Source of the DNA: Luteitalea sp. TBR-22
GTDB taxonomy: Bacteria > Acidobacteriota > Vicinamibacteria > Vicinamibacterales > Vicinamibacteraceae
DNA: 64,000 nt
Reading direction: 5' to 3'
NCBI RefSeq assembly: GCF_016865485.1
Contig: NZ_AP024452.1
Location: 1,882,501 to 1,946,500 of the forward strand
Part shown: positions 60,379-64,000 of the stretch, piece after piece
How positions within the stretch are numbered: position 1 is the first letter of the stretch
How the letters are laid out: each line of letters starts with the position of its first letter
Notes under the pieces: model-generated
The model's database searches: none
Told to the model about the DNA's origin: nothing
What the model saw: the letters and a program-made list of their open reading frames with translations, nothing else
Position numbers and translations under genes: made by a program

Positions 60379-61362
60379 GTGAGTGGTGGGGACCGGGAGC
60401 GACCGCGTACGTTGATGGAGGTGGTGCGCGCGACGCTCCGGGCCAGGCACTACTCGCCGCGCACCGAAGACGCGTATGTCGGGTGGATCCGGCGCTTCGT
60501 CCGCTTCCATGGCTGGAAGCACCCGCGGACGCTGGGGGAGCCCGAGGTGACGATGTTCCTGACGTCGCTGGCGGTGCAGGGGCGGGTGGCGGCCTCGACG
60601 CAGAACCAGGCGCTCAGTGCGCTGCTCTTTCTCTACACCGGCGTTCTCGGGCTCGAGTTCGACTGGCTGCAGGGACTGGTGCGCGCCAGGCGCCCGGCGC
60701 GCATGCCGGTCGTGCTGACGCGCGACGAGGTCCGGCAGGTGCTGGCGCAACTGCAGGGCACCGAGTGGCTCATCGCGTCGTTGCTCTACGGTGGCGGGCT
60801 GCGCCTGCTCGAGTGCCTCACGCTCCGGATCAAGGACGTCGACCTTGCGAGTCGCGAGCTGCGGATTCGTGATGGGAAGGGCCGCAAGGATCGGGTCACG
60901 GTGGTACCCGGGCGGCTCGTGCCGGCGCTGGCGGCGCGCCTCGACGAGAGTCGCGTGTTGCACGGCCGCGACCTCGGGGCCGGGGCGGGTTGGGTGTCGC
61001 TGCCGGATGCGTTGGACCGGAAGTATCCGCGTGCCGGGCGTGAGCTCGGGTGGCAGTGGGTGTTTCCGGCGACGCGGACGTACCTCGACGTCGCGACAAG
61101 GCAGCGTCGTCGGCATCATATTCATGAGACGGTGGTGCAGCGGGCGGTCAAGCAGGCGGTGACGCGTGCCGGTCTCGCGAAGGCAGCCAGTTGCCACACG
61201 CTCCGGCACTCGTTTGCCACGCACCTTCTACAGTCGGGCTACGACATCCGGACGATCCAGGAGCTGCTCGGCCACCGTGACGTCAGCACGACGATGATCT
61301 ACACGCACGTATTGAACGCGGGCGGCCGTGGCGTGCGGAGTCCGCTTGACGACCTTCCCTGA
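60379..61362 (+). CDS. intI: integron integrase (IntI family)
   Basis: A 327-residue tyrosine recombinase that joins attI and attC sites. N-terminal SAM-like domain: [20 protein letters not shown]. Catalytic region: Arg in [19 protein letters not shown], Lys in GKGRKDRV, box [22 protein letters not shown], then [18 protein letters not shown] with the nucleophile Tyr. The IntI-specific extra helix lies between them ([20 protein letters not shown], then [19 protein letters not shown]) and separates it from XerC/D. I chose GTG 60379 to keep the RPRTL motif before the first helix; ATG 60415 is also possible. It reads toward the cassette array, the reverse of class 1 integrons. The 180 bp upstream show no clear LexA box. 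Confidence 0.95.
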   Translation: MSGGDRERPRTLMEVVRATLRARHYSPRTEDAYVGWIRRFVRFHGWKHPRTLGEPEVTMFLTSLAVQGRVAASTQNQALSALLFLYTGVLGLEFDWLQGLVRARRPARMPVVLTRDEVRQVLAQLQGTEWLIASLLYGGGLRLLECLTLRIKDVDLASRELRIRDGKGRKDRVTVVPGRLVPALAARLDESRVLHGRDLGAGAGWVSLPDALDRKYPRAGRELGWQWVFPATRTYLDVATRQRRRHHIHETVVQRAVKQAVTRAGLAKAASCHTLRHSFATHLLQSGYDIRTIQELLGHRDVSTTMIYTHVLNAGGRGVRSPLDDLP

Positions 61363-61494
61363 GGCGTGCAGCATATCCACATACACAGACCAGTCCATTC
61401 ACGCCGCCGCGCTGCTGCCGTCGTCCGCCAACTCCCTCCGTTCGGACAACTTGTCGCGCTCAGCGGGTTGCCGTCGGCCCGGAATAGGCTGCGT

Positions 61495-61531
61495 GAGTGA
61501 TGACTGGCCTGCGGGTTACTACACGTTAGGC
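61495..61531 (+). other. attI-like recombination site (first junction)
   Basis: GTTAGGC at 61525-61531 has the core-site consensus and the same last seven bases as the attC sites. It has no matching GCCTAAC arm or 75-bp stem, so it is the primary attI side rather than an attC. It lies 163 nt after intI. Cassette 1 starts at T61526. The limits of attI upstream are not known. Confidence 0.7.
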
Positions 61532-61571
61532 AGGCAGAACTTGCGTGGCCATCGGCCGTGCGCCATTGGCG

Positions 61572-61577
61572 TATACT
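61572..61577 (+). promoter_or_regulatory. promoter of the toxin-antitoxin cassette
   Basis: TATACT ends 6 nt before the toxin ATG at 61584, so transcription would start at or next to the start codon (leaderless). It is inside cassette 1, so the pair can be expressed wherever the cassette sits. No -35 match is obvious. Confidence 0.55.
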
Positions 61578-61583
61578 CATCTC

Positions 61584-61901
61584 ATGCGGTTCGTCGAGAC
61601 GCCGATCTTCACCAAGGTCATCGGCGGACTGCTCGACGATGAGGAATACCGGTCGTTGCAATCCTCCCTGATGCTGCGGCCCGACCAAGGGCCGATCGTG
61701 AGGGGCTCGGGAGGCGTGCGTAAAGTGCGCTGGGGTCGAGCCGGTGCCGGGAAGCGCGGCAGCCTACGCGTGCTGTACTACTGGGCGCCCCGCCCATCGG
61801 TGGTCTACATGTTGTACGCCTACGCGAAGAACGAGCAGGGCGATCTCACGCCGGCGCAGGTGCGCGCGCTTGCCGCCCTCGTTCGAGAGGAGTTCAAGTG
61901 A
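61584..61901 (+). CDS. higB: RelE/HigB-like toxin, cassette 1
   Basis: A 105-residue protein. RelE/HigB-type pattern: FVETPIFTKVIGGLLDDEEY, LMLRPDQGPIVRGSGGVRKV, RWGRAGAGKRGSLRVLYYW and VVYMLYAYAKNEQGDLTPAQ. Family members are ribosome-dependent mRNA nucleases. The toxin gene comes first, as in HigBA modules, and overlaps the antitoxin start. Such pairs stabilise integron arrays against loss. The first ATG after TATACT is the start; an upstream frame extension lacks support. Confidence 0.85.
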   Translation: MRFVETPIFTKVIGGLLDDEEYRSLQSSLMLRPDQGPIVRGSGGVRKVRWGRAGAGKRGSLRVLYYWAPRPSVVYMLYAYAKNEQGDLTPAQVRALAALVREEFK

Positions 61902-62203
61902 AAGAGGCGGCATTCCAGGAACTTCTAGGCAGCGTTCGCCAGGCGGGACGGATTCGGCGAGGCACGCTGAAGCCTGCCCGGACGACGGTGTTCCGCCCCG
62001 CAGACATCAAGGCGGTCCGGGCCAAACTCGGCACATCGCAGCCGGAGTTCGCGGTCATGATCGGTGTGAGCGTCGCCACGCTCCGGAACTGGGAGCAGGG
62101 GCGGCGCATACCCGAGGGCCCGGCGCTTGCCCTGCTCCGAGTGGCGGCCAAGCATCCCGACATCGTCATCGATGCGTTGCACGGCAGGCGCGGGGCTGCC
62201 TAA
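61898..62203 (+). CDS. higA: HigA-like HTH antitoxin, cassette 1
   Basis: A 101-residue protein with GTG start overlapping the toxin stop (GTGA). The HTH domain spans about residues 35-85: PADIKAVRAKLGTSQPEFAV, IGVSVATLRNWEQGRRIPEG. This is the XRE/HigA type that binds toxin and operator. The stop codon TAA (62201-62203) lies inside the attC arm GCCTAAC, so gene and recombination site are fused without spacer. Confidence 0.87.
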   Translation: MKEAAFQELLGSVRQAGRIRRGTLKPARTTVFRPADIKAVRAKLGTSQPEFAVMIGVSVATLRNWEQGRRIPEGPALALLRVAAKHPDIVIDALHGRRGAA

Positions 62204-62272
62204 CCGCCGCTTGCAGCCGACGGCGCCTGGCGCGATCCTGAGGCGCCGCGGCTGAAGCGGAGCACGTTAGGC
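62198..62272 (+). other. attC site 1
   Basis: 75 bp from GCCTAAC (62198-62204) to GTTAGGC (62266-62272). Inner arms CCGCTTGCAGCCG and CGGCTGAAGCGG pair except for one extra G, the extrahelical base typical of attC. The stem continues through GGCGCC/GGCGCC to a terminal loop. Differs from attC 3 at two positions. Cleavage is expected after G62266. Confidence 0.9.
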
Positions 62273-62349
62273 ATCGAGGGAAGCTGCTGGATCATGGTGC
62301 ACATTCAGCATGAGCGGCGAGTGCGCCCGGATTCAGCTGAAGGAAAGCA

Positions 62350-62787
62350 ATGGCACTAGCGCGTCATCACCGAACCAGCATCGCCCTTGGTGGGGTGTCT
62401 GGAATCGTGCAGCCGCTGCTGCTGGCAATCGACCCCATTACGCCGCACTACAGTGACAAGCTGCTGCTGCAGCTCTGCATATTCGGTCTGGTTGCACCGA
62501 GCATCCTCGGTGTACTCAACAGGGCGCTGGGCTCGGCGATCAACAAGCCAGTCGCAACGAAGCCGGCTGGACATTCGCCGGCGTCCACGCGTCAGGCTAG
62601 CTCCATTTTCATAGCCGCAGCATGGGGCGTGGCCTTCGGCCTGTCTGGATTTGCCTGGTACAAGGTCGGCGTCATTCCGAAGGCAGCGTTGATTGTGGCC
62701 GGCTTCTTTGGCTCGGCCGGCCTTGGCTTCCTGATGGCGTACCTCTTGGGCCTGGGCGTCACGAGTTCCGAAGACGCTGATGCCTAA
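62350..62787 (+). CDS. small membrane protein, cassette 2
   Basis: A 145-residue protein with about four hydrophobic segments: about 10-27, 38-60 (LLLQLCIFGLVAPSILGVLN), 85-104 (IFIAAAWGVAFGLSGFAWYK) and 113-136 (ALIVAGFFGSAGLGFLMAYL). I do not recognise a family. AAGGAAAG precedes the ATG. Its TAA stop lies inside the next attC arm (GCCTAAC). It is the only gene of cassette 2 (62267-62850). Confidence 0.75.
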   Translation: MALARHHRTSIALGGVSGIVQPLLLAIDPITPHYSDKLLLQLCIFGLVAPSILGVLNRALGSAINKPVATKPAGHSPASTRQASSIFIAAAWGVAFGLSGFAWYKVGVIPKAALIVAGFFGSAGLGFLMAYLLGLGVTSSEDADA

Positions 62788-62856
62788 CTACCGCTTGCAG
62801 CCGACGGCGCCCGGCGCGATCCTGAGGCGCCGCGGCTGAAGCGGAACACGTTAGGC
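62782..62856 (+). other. attC site 2
   Basis: 75 bp, GCCTAAC (62782-62788) to GTTAGGC (62850-62856). Same inner arms and extrahelical G as attC 1; differences are in the spacer after the first arm (TA for CG), one loop base and one base next to the last arm. The downstream core follows A-ACAC. Confidence 0.9.
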
Positions 62857-62902
62857 AGAACCCAACGCAAGTGCCGTTAGTCGGTAGCACTTCGGAGGTC
62901 TG

Positions 62903-63175
62903 GTGACTGCCAAGCAATGGCCAGCGTGGTGGGCTTGGGAGCTCGAACTCAGTCCGCACCTTGCGAAGCGGATGGTGGATCGCGGCTTCACCGAGGTGGA
63001 ACTGCGTCGGATGCTCGAGTACGCACAAGGACACGAATCCGACGTCGTCGAGGGCCGATTCGTGGTCGCGGTGCGGCACGCCGGCCGACCGTGGGAGGTC
63101 ATCGTCGAGCCGGACGGCGAACGGCGACTGCTGGTGGTCGTTACGGCGTATCCTGTGGAGCGAGACACGCCATGA
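62903..63175 (+). CDS. DUF4258-like protein, cassette 3
   Basis: A 90-residue protein with GTG start after GGAGG. The pattern LSPHLAKRMVDRGFTEVELR, MLEYAQGHESDVVEGRFVVA and RHAGRPWEVIVEPDGERRLL is that of DUF4258, distantly RelE-like. Such proteins are suspected toxins. It overlaps the next small gene (ATGA), as TA pairs do. Activity is inference. Confidence 0.75.
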   Translation: MTAKQWPAWWAWELELSPHLAKRMVDRGFTEVELRRMLEYAQGHESDVVEGRFVVAVRHAGRPWEVIVEPDGERRLLVVVTAYPVERDTP

Positions 63176-63441
63176 GAGAGCCCTACCTCGAGGTCACGTT
63201 TCGGCATGGCCGGCCGCTGGCGGCGTACTACTACCTTCCTCGCGAGGTCGGCGAGAAGAGCGTGCGGACCCGCCGCGTGGAGCCGGGGCTGGTCATCGAC
63301 TACGCGAGCGACGGGTCGGCCATCGGCATCGAAATCACGGCTCCGATGCAGTTGTCCTTGTCCACCCTCAACGCGGTGCTGGCGGAGTTGGGACATGCGC
63401 CCGCCAGTGAAGCGGATCTGGCGCCTCTCGCTGCCGCATGA
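63172..63441 (+). CDS. DUF2283-like protein, cassette 3
   Basis: An 89-residue protein. LEVTFRHGRPLAAYYYLPRE, VEPGLVIDYASDGSAIGIEI and QLSLSTLNAVLAELG fit the DUF2283 pattern, a small beta-rich fold often encoded beside DUF4258 or RelE-like genes. It is probably the partner (possibly antitoxin) of the preceding protein. Its stop is 20 nt before the attC arm. Confidence 0.75.
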   Translation: MREPYLEVTFRHGRPLAAYYYLPREVGEKSVRTRRVEPGLVIDYASDGSAIGIEITAPMQLSLSTLNAVLAELGHAPASEADLAPLAAA

Positions 63442-63463
63442 AGAGTAGTGGGCAGGGGCATCT

Positions 63464-63538
63464 GCCTAACCGCCGCTTGCAGCCGACGGCGCCCGGCGCG
63501 ATCATGAGGCGCCGCGGCTGAAGCGGAGCACGTTAGGC
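63464..63538 (+). other. attC site 3
   Basis: 75 bp, GCCTAAC (63464-63470) to GTTAGGC (63532-63538). Identical to attC 1 except two bases in or near the terminal loop. The spacing from attC 2 is 682 bp. The next cassette starts at 63533. Confidence 0.9.
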
Positions 63539-63548
63539 CGTGCAGACA

Positions 63549-64000
63549 ATGGCGATATGGAGAGGCCCTCGGATGCGGTGGACAATGGGTATTCGAGTCG
63601 CGCTGACCGTCTGCGTGCTGTTGACTGCGGCCACATCGCTTACGGCGCAGCAATCATGGACGTGCTCAAAGCCCCCAGTTGAGCCGTGTGCTAGACGGCA
63701 TGGCCGATTATCGAGTCAGAATGGCATCCCGCTCAGGCTCTGGCTGATCGGAACAAGGCGGGTGTTCGCCGTAGCGAATTCAATCGACTGGCTACCATCA
63801 GAGATCCGGCCGTATCTCGACATGACGTCTGAAGACCACAGCTACATCTATGGTGACTTCGTCGTCTGCCCACTGGAACTCGATGCGCCCGGAAACATGA
63901 GACAAGCCTGCCTCACCGGTGCTGAGAAACTGGTTGTGCAGCCACTCCGTCGGCCAGGGCCTTCGTTCCGTATTCTCTCGACCTGGCCAACCGGCGATCA
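63549..64000 (+). CDS. exported protein, cassette 4 (3' truncated by window)
   Basis: An open frame from ATG 63549 to the window end (150 codons seen, no stop). A signal peptide follows a short Arg-containing start (RVALTVCVLLTAATSLTAQ). The mature part has paired Cys (WTCSKPPVEPCARR, VVCPLELDAPGNMRQACLTG) and LRLWLIGTRRVFAVANSIDW, SEDHSYIYGDF. I know similar exported proteins of unknown function with IW-IGTKR and YGDFEVCP motifs from other integron cassettes; none has a known role. Alternative starts are ATG 63573 and 63585. Confidence 0.7.
   Translation, partial: MAIWRGPRMRWTMGIRVALTVCVLLTAATSLTAQQSWTCSKPPVEPCARRHGRLSSQNGIPLRLWLIGTRRVFAVANSIDWLPSEIRPYLDMTSEDHSYIYGDFVVCPLELDAPGNMRQACLTGAEKLVVQPLRRPGPSFRILSTWPTGD

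Noticed and set aside
60379-61362. Phage integrase or XerC/D
   Set aside because: The IntI-specific helix region before box II and adjacent attC sites point to an integron integrase; no phage genes are nearby.
62198-63538. CRISPR-like array from the three near-identical 75-bp repeats
   Set aside because: Repeats are 75 bp, spacers are 500-600 bp and contain genes, and the ends match attC core sites; no cas genes.

Overview
The window is about 70% GC and looks like a chromosome segment from an acidobacterium, most likely of the Vicinamibacteria/Luteitalea type. I infer this from the gene families: many Ser/Thr kinases fused to beta-propellers, an Oar-like TonB receptor with a carboxypeptidase-like N-terminus, PQQ dehydrogenases, Tat-exported selA-related PLP enzymes and abundant short palindromic repeats. 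No rRNA or tRNA was seen, so the assignment is inference.

Layout. (1) 1-12213, copper and N2O respiration: the end of a CopA-type multicopper oxidase and CopB, a DUF4136 protein, a sialidase-like protein, a CusF-SCO copper chaperone, azurin, a clade II nitrous oxide reductase (nosZ), a membrane protein, nosD, nosF, nosY and a haem-copper-oxidase-like membrane protein. (2) 12236-17145: two aldo/keto reductases (one broken), a LysR regulator, a CRP/FNR regulator and a RIC-type di-iron repair protein. One palindrome, TTTGCG-N4-CGCAA, lies between SCO and azurin and again in front of the RIC gene, tying copper delivery, N2O reduction and nitrosative-stress repair into one probable regulon. (3) 17218-22591: an exported catabolic set (RraA-like, metallohydrolase, triple-RidA, Tat-exported PLP enzyme, single RidA). 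(4) 22869-34032: TonB receptor, small exported or membrane proteins, esterase, two PQQ dehydrogenases, VOC and DUF6265-like proteins.

(5) 34066-55015: two convergent operons of receptor kinases, four full kinases on the plus strand and three on the minus strand, almost all chained by 4-bp start/stop overlaps. Between and within them lie five mini-ORFs that encode only a kinase N-terminus up to the glycine loop, followed by palindromic repeat sequence. A VapBC-like pair sits between the operons. (6) 55389-60201: NTF2-like protein, FHA-GAF-SpoIIE phosphatase, small membrane protein, a second Tat PLP enzyme with a lipocalin-like tail, and a lipoprotein.

(7) 60379-64000: a chromosomal integron. 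An IntI-type integrase points toward its array, and is followed by an attI-like junction and three nearly identical 75-bp attC sites. The cassettes carry a HigBA-like toxin-antitoxin pair, a small membrane protein, a DUF4258/DUF2283-like pair and an exported protein that runs off the window. This region is the clearest mobile system here.
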